Of a DNA stretch of 64,000 nucleotides, positions 1 through 10,880 are shown one piece after another (position 1 is the first letter of the stretch; every line of letters begins with the position of its first letter). The notes beneath the pieces are model-generated. The model did no database searches and had not been told where the DNA came from. It saw nothing but the letters and a program-made list of their open reading frames with translations. Source of the DNA: Pyxicephalus adspersus (taxonomy: Eukaryota; Chordata; Amphibia; Anura; Pyxicephalidae); assembly GCF_032062135.1 (NCBI RefSeq), contig NC_092860.1:124178496-124242495 (forward strand), written 5' to 3'. The position numbers were made by a program, and so were the translations under genes.

Positions 1-904
1 AGTTAAACCATTTTACCATTTTGTTTCACTTTTAGAAAAATAGGTAATACATACTTCATCAGCTTTATTAGGGGAGGGGAGGACAACAACTACCTGGACA
101 GCCGTGGTCATCTTTTGTGGACAGCTTGGTCTCCTGGTCTGCACATAGTGGACAACTTAAAAATAAAGACATGTTTAAAAAGTATAGTTAGGACTGATTG
201 ACTGTAGCATTTTACTGCAAGTTCAGGTTCAACTGCACTCCCAACTGCTCCCATTTAGCTAAATAGGAACAGTTGGGAACCACTTTGTGCAGAATAGGCG
301 CAGGTTCTGGAACAAGTCACTACTGGCAGCACGGTTGCTTATGCTTCTCTGAAGAAAGAACTGCACCGTAAGCAAGGAAAATCCATGCAAACACATTAAC
401 CTGTGGTGCGGTTTGTTGCATCTGACTCATAGCAGCAGTTTGCTATGATCCTGGGAATGGTTTACCACTTTTATTTGATTTAGGTATCATATAGAAATAG
501 TCAGAGATAACATTTCATGTTCTATTACTCTTTAACATAATTCCATGTATTTATTAGTATCTGGTAGAAAAGTGCATGTACAAAAGTATTTAGAACCATT
601 GTTTATAAGCCCTTGTTTTAAGTTGGCCATGTGATGTTTTCAATAGATTACTCATTAGATTTTTAAAACTTTTATTCAAGCAGGAATTTATTCAAATCTA
701 GGGTAATAATTAATATTTAACCCATATACTGATTATACATTCATTAGGAATGCCCATTCTTTTCTCAGTTTAGTGTTGCAAACTCATTTTCTTCCCTCCA
801 AAAGGCCAATATAAAGCAGAGGGGAGCGATTTCTAACTACCGGCATCTAATTTGGAGCACTTTGATTGACTGCTGATTGTTAAGGAATCTAATATACATT
901 AGTA
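1..904. other. No gene seen
   Basis: AT-rich non-coding sequence without long frames, known repeat termini or RNA genes that I can identify. Confidence 0.5.
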
Positions 905-1065
905 TATTATTATTATTAATATTATGAAACAGGATTTATATAGCGCCAACATATTACGCAGCGCTGTACAATAAATAGGGATTGGAAATGACAGACTAAT
1001 ACAGACAGTGATACAGGAGGAGAGGACCCTGCCCCGAAGAGCTTACAATCTAGTAGGTTAAGGGG
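905..1065 (-). mobile_element. LINE 3' tail
   Basis: Read on the minus strand it is GATTGTAAGCTCTTCGGGGC, then CAGGGTCCTCTCC, CGCTGCGTAATATGTTGGCG and CTATATAAATCCTG, ending in a TAA-rich tail. It is the same 3' end as at 44765-45130, where a LINE coding relic precedes it. Confidence 0.75.
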
Positions 1066-1577
1066 CAGAGTTTGTGGCTGCCAGTTGGGCTGGTTGGTGG
1101 GTGTGCAGTGGTAATGGCAAATAAATCAATATCAGCATATGTTCACCCATTCACCAGGGTATGGCCACCTTAATACTTGCAGTACACCAACTGATGACAT
1201 TTCCACATGTTGTCACTGATGTCTAATTCGAATTGTGTAATAAGACTTTTTTTACTATTATAGTACAAGGTGAGGAAATTCTGAAGATTGTTTTGTTATA
1301 AAGGCTGAGTTCATATATATATTGGCATTTTCCATCAAAACCTGAACATCTGGGCTATGAGAAATGATGAATTTTGTTCCAGGTATAGCATCAATTTCCT
1401 TTGCGTTTTCATTACTAAGAAAAATGAAATTGTAGCTGATGAAAGGTCTGTGTTGCAGACTTTCCAGTATTTCATAACTCAGCTTCCCATCGACACTTTG
1501 CAGCTTTTAAGAATAACTAGAGAATTACCAGCTACCTGCGTCATCCATTGCTGCTGGCCAAAGGACAGAAACAACTA

Positions 1578-2463
1578 CCGTGTTTCCCCCAAAAATAAGA
1601 CCTACCCCGAAAGGAAGCCCTAGCATGCTAATCATGCAAGGATGAAATATAAGCCCTCCTCTGAAAGTAAGCCCTATTGGCTTCTTTGGAGAGTGCGGTC
1701 ACGTGGTACACGGAGGGATACCAAGAGGAAGGAGAGAGCAGAGAGAGAGATTTTCTAAGCGCTGGAGCAAGGGGTGAAGAAATCGCAGGGTTAATTAACC
1801 TACGGTACTCTNNNNNNNNNNNNNNNNNNNNNNNNNNNNNNNNNNNNNNNNNNNNNNNNNNNNNNNNNNNNNNNNNNNNNNNNNNNNNNNNNNNNNNNNN
1901 NNNNNNNNNNNNNNNNNNNNNNNNNNNNNNNNNNNNNNNNNNNNNNNNNNNNNNNNNNNNNNNNNNNNNNNNNNNNNNNNNNNNNNNNNNNNNNNNNNNN
2001 NNNNNNNNNNNNNNNNNNNNNNNNNNNNNNNNNNNNNNNNNNNNNNNNNNNNNNNNNNNNNNNNNNNNNNNNNNNNNNNNNNNNNNNNNNNNNNNNNNNN
2101 NNNNNNNNNNNNNNNNNNNNNNNNNNNNNNNNNNNNNNNNNNNNNNNNNNNNNNNNNNNNNNNNNNNNNNNNNNNNNNNNNNNNNNNNNNNNNNNNNNNN
2201 NNNNNNNNNNNNNNNNNNNNNNNNNNNNNNNNNNNNNNNNNNNNNNNNNNNNNNNNNNNNNNNNNNNNNNNCGTAGTACTCTAATACTTCCATTGGCCAC
2301 ATGATGTTTTGACATATTAAATGTTAAATATTCAAATATATATATTTAGACACTTGATTATTAATTGTGAATTAAAAAAAAATAAAATAAGACTTTCCCT
2401 GAAAATAGGCCCTAATGCAATTTTCAGAGGTAAAATAAATATAAGACCCTGTCGGAAAACAGG
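1578..2463 (+). mobile_element. TIR DNA element, copy with gap (CCGTGTTTCCCC family)
   Basis: The left end CCGTGTTTCCCC at 1578 follows TA and continues into ATAAGACCTACCCCGAAAGG. The right side holds CCCTGAAAATAGGCCCTAAT (about 2395-2418) and a decayed terminus near 2463. It matches the element at 33026-33748 over both flanks of the N gap. The right end has lost the perfect terminus. Confidence 0.75.
1812..2271. other. Assembly gap, 460 N
   Basis: There are 460 consecutive Ns. The gap lies inside a TIR element of which a second, uninterrupted copy exists at 33026-33748, so the missing bases are probably repeat interior. Confidence 0.99.
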
Positions 2464-3244
2464 TGCAAGTGAGCTGGGAAACCATCAGAGACAATTGTAT
2501 TTGATGCAAAAATTGGCTACAAAAGTTGCCACTCTGGCTTTCAAGCTTCAGGCTAAATACACAAAAGAAAATGTTAGCAACCAAAGGCTTTGTATTTCTC
2601 CAGTCCTTACACAGTCCTGTAAAGCCCTATATGACTAGGCTACAGTTCAGTAACAGGTAGGTCTGGCCTTTTTCCCTGTCTTTAACTGGACAGTGAAAAG
2701 TCAAGAAGCACAGTAATGGGCCTATTACTGTATTGTTTCTGCAAGAGGCTGATTGAGGTACACATTTAGGTACTTACAGACCTTTTATTTCACATTTATG
2801 TATGTTTAATGTATTAAGGGCCCCTATTTCTGATCTGTTTTTAAGGGTACAGACTCCAAATCCTAATTAGTCTGCCCTCACTACATAGCGTCCCACTTGC
2901 TCAGGACACACGTGCATCCTATTGTTCCAGCATTTAACTGGCACTTTGCTTGTTCTACAGTGGTGTTGCTGTAACTAGAAAACATGGATGAGAGGGCCCT
3001 GGGGCCTCCTGCTGGTTTTTAAAACATACAAGAAATAAAAGTATCTTTCTTCCTGGACTTTTAATAAATAATTTTCATGGGTCAAAAGTCCAACCTTTAC
3101 TATCCGAGTTGCAGAATCTGCTGGTATGTTAGTGTAGGTCAATGTATGTATAATTTTATAATACTGTGTACAAAGAATGAAAACTGGCTGACAAGCTCAG
3201 TTTAAAGCTACATTCACACACTAGATAAATATTGGCAAACACAC
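2464..3244. other. No gene seen
   Basis: Unique-looking AT-rich sequence between a TIR element and a foldback MITE. The frame at 2321-2638 reads out of the TIR element and is not supported. Confidence 0.5.
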
Positions 3245-3470
3245 TGGGCCTGATTTATTAAAGCTCTCCAAGGCTGGAGAGAATACACTTTCATCAGTAA
3301 AGCTGGGTGATCCAGCAAACCTGGAATGGATCTGGCCCAGGATTCAAAACATTTGCTAGCAAATAGCAAATACCTTTGATGAAATCCATTTCAGGTTTGC
3401 AGAATCACCCAGCTTTACTGATGAAAGTGTATTCTCCCCAGCCTTGCAGAGCTTATATAAATCAGCCCCA
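3245..3470 (+). mobile_element. Foldback MITE (TGGGCCTGATTTATTAAAGC family), full copy
   Basis: The two halves are inverted repeats over almost the whole 226 bp: TGGGCCTGATTTATTAAAGC at the start, ATAAATCAGCCCCA at the end. Inner arms are AACCTGGAATGGATCTGG and its complement. At least eight further copies or parts occur in the window. Confidence 0.85.
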
Positions 3471-3714
3471 AAGTAATTAGTGATCACTAAATGTGGTGGA
3501 TCACTAAGCAAACAACTGTGTGGGTGACTGCTCTCATTTTCTATGGGAGAGGATGCAACAGGAGTCCTCACACTAATCCTCCTCCCTCTATAGAACAGAG
3601 CAGCATTGTGTGTACTGCACTTGTTTGTTCTTCTTTTGCTGGAAATGATCACAGAAAATAGGTTTGATATATGTGAAGCTTATATGTGATATACTGAAAC
3701 CTAGTTCAGTAACA

Positions 3715-4024
3715 CAGAGGCCGCCAACCTTTTGGAGCTCGCGGACCACTACATCCACCGACTGCGCAAAGGGGAAGAAACTTCCCCCAGAGTGACGCCA
3801 TGATGCCAGAACCCGGCCACTCTCCATCGCTGGTCTGAGCCTGTGATGGGAGGGTGGGCAAGTTGTGTCCAGAGACACAACCCGGCCACTTCCCTGAGGC
3901 TGCCATGTGTATGGTAGACATGGTCCGTGGCTCTGGCTGGTGGGCTCCCCCCGAGAGGGGTCTTTCTCCTGACCTCCCTGGGGGGTGCACCGGCCAGAAC
4001 CGCGTCTCGTTTTGGGGACCCCTA
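3715..4024 (+). mobile_element. hAT-like element with perfect 8-bp target duplication
   Basis: Flanking CAGTAACA occurs at 3707-3714 and 4025-4032. The left end is CAGAGGCCGCCAACCTT and the right end TTTTGGGGACCCCTA, a poor TIR of the CAG..CCAAC type. The GC-rich 310-bp interior has no transposase. A related, inverted copy lies at 39217-39471. Confidence 0.75.
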
Positions 4025-4032
4025 CAGTAACA

Positions 4033-5477
4033 GGTTAAGTAAACAGCAAGGTATAGGTTTCTCTTAAATCATTTTTTTTTTTACTTTTTCTTTCTGAAAG
4101 CCTTCAATCCATGTATTTAGTGAACCAAGTAAATCCCCACTCTCTTGACTTTCTTCCCATTTCTGCTGTTCACTTTTATGTTTCATGCTAAAATCTTCTC
4201 TTTCCAGCTTTCTGAAGATGTCCCCCGATGTTGCACTGCACATGCATGAGATGAGTAATGTGTCTTCTAACCAGGCCTCCAAATGTAAACAACTGAGCAT
4301 CAATCTCACTCTAAGCATGGGTGAGATCGTGATTCGGTTCATTTACATTTGAGGAATACCCATGTTGATGCAGTGTCCAGTTTGAGCATGCTCAGATGGA
4401 GTAGCCAGCAGCTTCCTGCTTTCTCTGAAAGGCATGAGCACACTAAAAATAATGTAAAAAACAGTTACAGTTAGTTTTTTTTTTTTTTGTAAAGAACTTT
4501 GAAATGTGACCCTTTCATATAATGTTTATTAAAAAATAAACATTATAAACAAATATATTTCAAATCTAGCATCTGTACAGCTGGCTGCTGAAGTTGTTTA
4601 GTGATCTCTCCTGCGCGATCACTAAACCACCAACAGGAACGACCATTGCTGTTTCTAAATAGAGATCACAGCATGACTCCTTCCTCGCGTCCTTTCTAAC
4701 GATTGTTTTTAACTACTATAGTTAAGTGCCTTTACACAGTTTTAGGCTATACTCTTACTTATACTAAGATGAATTAGTGCTTTTGCTGTTGCTGAATTTT
4801 ATGCTTTTGTAAGGTTTGTTCAACAGAAACCTGCAGCAGTGGGTTATAAGGGGTATAAATAAAAACAATGGGGTGGTGAATAATGAATGGTTTAGAAAGA
4901 TTGTTTCAAGAGATATATAAGCAAATTCCAGATCAGAAGTTGGAGAACATGAAGACTTTTCATAACATATAATATTTATATATCTTAAGCATGGCTAGGC
5001 TGGTATCACTCCCTTATGCCATGTAAAGATAACCTTCAAATATAGAACTTGCAATGACTCTTGTCTTGCAATGTCCACTCACCAGAGCTGCAATTCCAAG
5101 CTTCATGCCATTATTTATGCAGCAGTGAACCAGAAAACATAAAGATTATACCTTGGCAGGGATTTGTTTTAGCTCATTACAGCCACAAATTATAAAAAGC
5201 CACCTGGCTATTTGGTTACCTATTCTGGTCTTGGTGTGCTCCCAGTCTGTTTTACTTTCCATTTAGTGTATCACAGACATACATGTGAGGGTAGGGGTCT
5301 ATAAGGCTAGATATGTTGAGACATACAGCCCAGCATGTCCTCACCCACACTGCTTTAGCAGCAAGTGCCACCATAGGAGCCCGGATTGACTGCAATCTCT
5401 CTTCTTGGTGCAGCTTGTCCCTACTTACCTTTACTAAGGTACGCTTTCCTTAACACAACTGTCTGTTCTCCTGTCAC
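4033..5477. other. No gene seen; one small palindrome
   Basis: Apart from the inverted repeat at 4596-4627 and T- or A-runs, nothing recognisable. The 92-codon minus frame at 4064-4342 has no support. Confidence 0.5.
4596..4627. repeat. Short inverted repeat GTTTAGTGATC
   Basis: GTTTAGTGATC, ten bases, GATCACTAAAC. A similar palindrome occurs at 19717-19747 and part of one at 3479-3516, suggesting a dispersed repeat core. Confidence 0.6.
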
Positions 5478-5480
5478 TAA

Positions 5481-5872
5481 GGGTACGTACACACGTGCAA
5501 TAATTATCGTTGTGAATGAACAACTTGTCCGATAATCGTTAACAAAAAAAGTGCACAACGACACCGATGAACAAGGAATGTGGCTGGAAACGAACAACCG
5601 TCCAGGCGGATCTGATTGGGCGACGATCGTTTTGCTATCTATTGTGTGTATGGTTGTTCAGTGATCGTGGATTGTTCTGCGGTACCCTTTCTCTGGTACA
5701 CGTCACTTCCTGCATCGTTCAAACGATCGTATCTAGTGTGTGTACATTATTGGTGGTGTGTGAACATATATTGATTGTTACAGCTTGTACAGAATTGTAG
5801 TCTTGCATAATCGTTGTTCGGTCGTTAATCGTTCGTTTTCTAACGATACTTATTGCACGTGTGTATGTAGCC
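5481..5872 (+). mobile_element. PIF/Harbinger-like MITE A, TAA duplication
   Basis: The termini GGGTACGTACACACGTGCAA and its near complement (TTGCACGTGTGTATGTAGCC) form a long TIR. TAA flanks it at 5478-5480 and 5873-5875. Many GATCGT-type motifs fill the 392-bp interior. It abuts a second element that begins at 5876. Confidence 0.8.
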
Positions 5873-5875
5873 TAA

Positions 5876-6206
5876 AGCTGCATACACACCTGCAATTTTT
5901 CTCGTTGGAAAGGATCTTTCACGATCCTTTCCAACGAGAAAAGACTGCACGATGCATGAACGATGCTGTACATACAGCACCGTTCATGCTCTATGGAGAG
6001 GGGAGGGGGAGAGCGACGGAGCGGCACCCTGCTGCGCGCTCTCCCCTTCCCTTTCATTAGGATCGGTCGTCGTCCATCGTCCATGGATCCGCCAGGACGG
6101 TCGTCGGACGATGGACGACGACCGACTGTACACACGGCAGATTTTCGCCCGATAATTGGCCGATACCGATTATCGGGCGAGAAAAATTTGCCGTGTGTAC
6201 GCAGCT
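5876..6206 (+). mobile_element. PIF/Harbinger-like MITE B, abutting MITE A
   Basis: Left AGCTGCATACACACC and right GTGTGTACGCAGCT are the TIR. TAA at 5873-5875 and 6207-6209 is the duplication. The 331-bp interior holds strong hairpins: GGAAAGGATC palindromes near 5905-5940, and GCCCGATAATTGG with CGATTATCGGGC near 6147-6178. Confidence 0.82.
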
Positions 6207-7207
6207 TAACACAAGGACAATATGGGACAATATGGAAGAGGAAATGGTAACACAGAGTAGGAAAAGGGAAACAAAATCCACAATCATATCTCATTTGGAA
6301 GATATGGCTTACTTGACAGTTGAAGGGGTGCAATTGTTTGATAAACTGCTTATCAGTTCTCAAGGCCAGTTGCAGACATATTACTTGTGCAGCTTGTGCA
6401 GTAACATTTAGAATATCAAGCCCATCTTCCTGAAAATAAAAATGTATTTCCCTTATTGGAACATAAATTTAGATCCGGTGATATAGGACTTTTGAATGGG
6501 TAGACTTATCTCCTGCTGCTGTAAAGATTATAGCAAGGCGCTTTACACAGTCTGCTGTCGATATGAATAATGACACCCCACAGTAAAAATCAGCATCATT
6601 TTAGACCTTAGCAGCAAAAGAACTAATACAGTATGCACAGCACACAAAATAGTATACCTGTTGACATAAACTATTGTTCCAAATTCTTTACTAATGAATA
6701 TGGAATTTACCGGAAACACATGTAGCAGTAATTCTCTATGCGTAACTAAAGCTGTAATTTTCTTCTGCAATTTCCTTTGACAAATATCAGTTGCTTCAAC
6801 ACTTCATGAATGTGAAAACTCTTTATGTTGTGTTCAGATTTACCTAGATAGTCAAACCATATAAATAAGGTCCTCTCTTTACATCCCTGTAATAGTGTTT
6901 ACTATAAAAACATTTATTTTCCTTTATTTCACTAGTAGTGCCTTTAGAGAATGTGAATTTTCCATAGGCATTGCAAATACTAAAATGAGATAATATACTG
7001 TGTATAGGCTGTTTCATTCTGTCAGTGCTTCCTCTAATTGGGATGATTGTTAGTTATTTGGTTACCCCATATTGCCTATATCTGTTGTTGCGCTTTTTTG
7101 AGCAGGGACAATAATATGAAACATTCTTGTTAATAACCAAAATAACTATCACGCAATCTGAGATGAGGTTGAGATTTTTTATATCCTTGGAGTTGTCTAA
7201 CTTGCCT

Positions 7208-7300
7208 ATTACCTATTTAATGTACAGCCCTGCGTAATATGTTGGAGCTATATAAATCCTGTTTATTAATATTAATAATAATAATAATAATAATAATACC
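7208..7300 (+). mobile_element. LINE or SINE 3' tail with (TAA)n
   Basis: GTACAGCCCTGCGTAATATG, then TTGGAGCTATATAAATCCTG, followed by about ten TAA units (7264-7298). Only the last 90 bases of the element are present. Confidence 0.75.
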
Positions 7301-7881
7301 TGTAAGGCTATGTACACACTTGAGATGATTCTCCTCCAATATGAAAGGTTGAGTTGTTAGAAGAGAATATGACATGTATACCATGACATGCAGGTTTGAC
7401 ATGAACAAGATATGAAGATCAAAATCAGCAGATCAGTAAGACATAATTTGCAGTGCCTGCTTTCATGCTTATAAAGGGTTGTAACTGCCCACTAAAGGAG
7501 CGGAGGAACCTGTGAAGTACAGGTTAAACCTACATGAGTCACCCCAACTTCTTCCTTGGTCCAAGCTGTACTGACACACAAAGGTTTAGCAGAATGTTAA
7601 AAGGCATGTAAAAACAACAATCACTAAGAAAAAAAGGCCAAAACAAATCAACATTGGATACTAAATATAAGAGAGTTAATTGGATATTGGACAGAGGTGT
7701 GTGCTCTGGGATAAGGAAAGGGAGTCATTGATGCAAGACTGATAAAAAAAAAAGGTGATTTATAAAGCTGAGGTCCACATTCAGTCCGTTCAACCTTGTC
7801 TACCCCTGTTCTAAACTGTCCCCTTATGCTCATCCACCTATAGTTAGGTAAAAACTAAGGGGGAGAGAGCGCAGCTTAGCT

Positions 7882-7931
7882 GCTGAAGTGTATCCTCTCC
7901 AGCCTTGGAGAGCTTTAATAAATCAGGCCCA
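7882..7931 (+). mobile_element. Foldback MITE fragment, right half only
   Basis: GTATCCTCTCCAGCCTTGGA followed by AGCTTTAATAAATCAGGCCC matches the right arm of the family at 3245. Confidence 0.75.
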
Positions 7932-8638
7932 ATTAGTGCAGAAGAAGTACCACATAAAAGGTGCATGAACTATGTGAGATAAGGAAGTATGTTGTATGAA
8001 TGTAAAAAATAATTTTACCTTCACATTCCTGGTGTACATAGCTGTGTAAAACACGTTTTCAGTGGCTTGGCAAAGCTCCCTACATGGGTTCAGTTTCATA
8101 TGCGCTAAAAAGAAGAACTGAACACACCAAAAAATTAGGATTACCAGAAATCTGGTCAAATACCAAAGAACTGTAATTTACTGTTAACTCAAATAATTTA
8201 GTCAAGTGTATATTATGTCCATAAATATCTTTAAATTAGCATTCTGCTAAGGAATAGTCTGCTGATAGTATTACAGATTCTCAGCAGCTACACTGACACA
8301 TCCAAATGAATTTCTGTTTGTTTGTCGACTGGTCAGAAGCCCTAAGATACTGGACACATATGCACAATACGCCTAAATGATTATGTACTGTATAGGCTGT
8401 GTGTTTACTTTGTACTATTATTTGTTTGCATTGCTGCCAAAGGATAAATAGCCAGTGTGTGAATGGCATTGTATAGTAAATTATACAGTGTGGGAATGTG
8501 ATTATTTATGACTAAGGGGCACTCCTGTTGGCTAGTAAATTAGCTTATTGGCGCTTGTTCTTTGTGTACATAGCAACCCTCAAGTATATGCATTAGATAC
8601 TATTCATAGCACTGGGGAACACAGTTTTTGTTGAGTTA

Positions 8639-8937
8639 AGCTACGTACACACGTCCAATGATTCTTGTCCGGTAATCGGCTCAGGGCTGATATCGGACAA
8701 GAATCTGGTGTGTGTACAGCGCCCATCGTCCGAACAACTGTCCTGGCAGATTCACGGACGATGGACGAAGAACAATCTTAATAGAAGTGAAGGGGGAGAG
8801 AGCGCAGCGCGGTACCGCTCTGTCGTTCTCCCCCTCCCCTCTCCCCCTCTCGTTCATGCATCGTGCATTCCTTAGTCAATGGAAAGGATTGTGAAAGATC
8901 CTTTCCAACGACAATTATTGCATGTGTGCACCCAGAT
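8639..8937 (+). mobile_element. PIF/Harbinger-like MITE C, TTA duplication
   Basis: It begins AGCTACGTACACACGTCCAA and ends TTATTGCATGTGTGCACCCAGAT, flanked by TTA at 8636-8638 and 8938-8940. The interior GGGGGAGAGAGCGCAGCGC block matches that of MITE B. It is 299 bp. Confidence 0.78.
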
Positions 8938-9228
8938 TTAGTCTTACATTTGTTTTTTACTAATAGTTTTGTGGTAAATCCAGAAATGACGCCAGTTTTT
9001 TGCTATCACATCCAGTTTTTACGATACAGGGTACCCTCCATTTTTGTCAACAAACATACAATTTTTGCATAATAAAAATGTAATAATTTACATAATAATA
9101 ATGTAATAATTTACAATAAAAAAATAATGAAATAACTTGACTGTACTGTATTGTTAAATTTCTTTTGTTCATACAAAGGATTTATTGTTGCTCTATGACA
9201 TTTTTTTTTACAGTAAAACATTTGAAAA

Positions 9229-10880
9229 TTATTCGGGTAAGCGGTTAAGGTAAAAATTTACGCTTGTAGCTTTTCCTGGAGTGTTCAGTGTTAGGACAAT
9301 CCCTCCATGACCTTCAAATCTTGGTGGAATTTCAACTTGCTCATCACTGACTGCACCAAGGTTTTCTGGGAAGTTAGAAAGATGGCTATGCAGAAAATGA
9401 TCCTTGATGCTCATATTGCAACCAAGCATTTTGTAGCTCTCCAAGAGTTTCTGAACAATTTCTGCGTAATTATTTGCTCGTGTGTTTCCAAGAAAAACCT
9501 TGACAATGGCTTTGAATGATAACCAAGCATTCTTTTCGACTTCTGACAATGTCCTGATGAAATGTTCATCTTTGATGAGCTGCCGAATCTGTGTACCATC
9601 AAACACACCGGCCTTTATTTTACAAATGACAGGCTAGGAAATGCCAAAATGAGGTACTTGAAACAGTCTCCTTCAGTTGGCAAAGCTTTAACAAACTGCT
9701 TCATCAGACCCAGTTTCATGTGCAGAGGTGGGAATATAATATTCTTTCTATCAACAAGTGGCTCATGTAGAATATTTCGATCACCTGGTTTTAGGGCAGA
9801 TCTTGGAGGCCAATTCCTTTCCACCCAATGCCTCTCACAGGCTCTGCTGTCCCACATGCTCAGATAACAGGGATACTTGGTGTATTCGCGTTGCTGGCCA
9901 AGAAGGAAGCATACTATTTTAAGGTCAACACAGATGACCCAATTGTGTTGGTGATATTGCAACAACTCAATGACTCTCTTTATGTCTGCATATTCTTAAC
10001 AAAGAGAAACCGAATGGCCAATTGGGACTGACCCAAATATATTGCCATTGTGAAGGAGGACACACTTTAAACTCCGCTTTGAGCTATCAATGAATAGTCG
10101 CCATTCAGTTGAGTTTTAGATTGGAATACTCAATTCCTCCATTAAACCAGGTATGTTATGGCAATACACAAAGCCACTGTCAGTTCTAAATTTCTGCAGA
10201 AATACAATCTCTCTGGTTCGAAAGTACGTTACCTTTGTTCCTTTTTCAAGTAAGTTTTTCTCACGCAGTCTTGATGCTAGGAGTTCTGAAGCCTTCTGAT
10301 GGTCCCAAATCACGTGCCAAATCACTCAACTCATGCTGATCAAATCCCCTATGAACAGAGTCCTCTTCAATTTCAAACTATTCATCATTGTTGTCACCTA
10401 GTTCATCACTATAATCATGTTCTTAAAGAGAGGGTAGTGTAATGAAAACGGGCACTGCGATTTCATCTGAATGAGCCAATGGGCGTATAGCTGATAGTAG
10501 ACTAGGATACTCTATGTTACATTTTATTTTCTTGTTATATCCTGAAGTTTTAACTATACAAAAGTAACAGTCACTGAAATGATCTCCTGGCTCTCGCCAA
10601 ACCATAGGTATACCAAATGGCATCTTATCAAGTGATCCCTTTGTCCACATCCGTAAACCCTCCACACACTGTTTTCACATGTTATGAGGGGCCCAAGACT
10701 TATCTTGATCACCAAGTTTAACTTTGAAATATGCCAAATAGGCTTGCTCTACAAATGTGCTGATGTTCCCCCTTTGACTGGGAATGGTGAAACTCCCACA
10801 GATATAACAAAATGAACCAGGGTTGTTTAGGCATTTATGACAAGAAACAGCAGAGCCAGATATGATTTGAAAGAAAGGAA
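9229..10880 (-). pseudogene. Decayed transposon-type protein gene, recurrent family of uncertain class
   Basis: Read on the minus strand, broken frames line up as one protein. It starts near 10850 with a cysteine-rich stretch (CLNNPGSFCYICG), then FKVKLGDQDKSWAPHN, then GIPMVWREPGDHFSDCYFC (around 10600). Next come LASRLREKNLLEKGTKVTYF (10270), EWRLFIDSSKRSLKCVLLHN (10100) and YTKYPCYLSMWDSRACERHW (9880). Near the end are LHMKLGLMKQFVKAL (9700) and IKDHFLHSHLSNFPENLGAV (about 9350). I recognise this order from multi-copy, transposon-associated proteins of unknown class in fish, cnidarian and insect genomes, often annotated only as uncharacterized. Several stops and frameshifts separate the blocks, so it is not expressed as one protein. 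There is no intron structure and no nearby TIR that I can pair. Confidence 0.7.

Larger units (their letters stand above)
6210..8635. other. No gene seen; LINE tail and MITE fragments only
   Basis: It holds the LINE tail (7208-7300), a terminal-like GGCTATGTACACACTTGAG at 7304 and a foldback fragment (7882-7931). Other sequence is unremarkable. Confidence 0.5.

Noticed and set aside
1628..2315. Long frames on both strands around 1628-2315
   Set aside because: They are made mostly of the N gap, which contains no stops by definition.
5872..6363. 163-codon minus frame and several overlapping plus frames
   Set aside because: They overlap MITE B. The TIR and hairpins account for the open frames.
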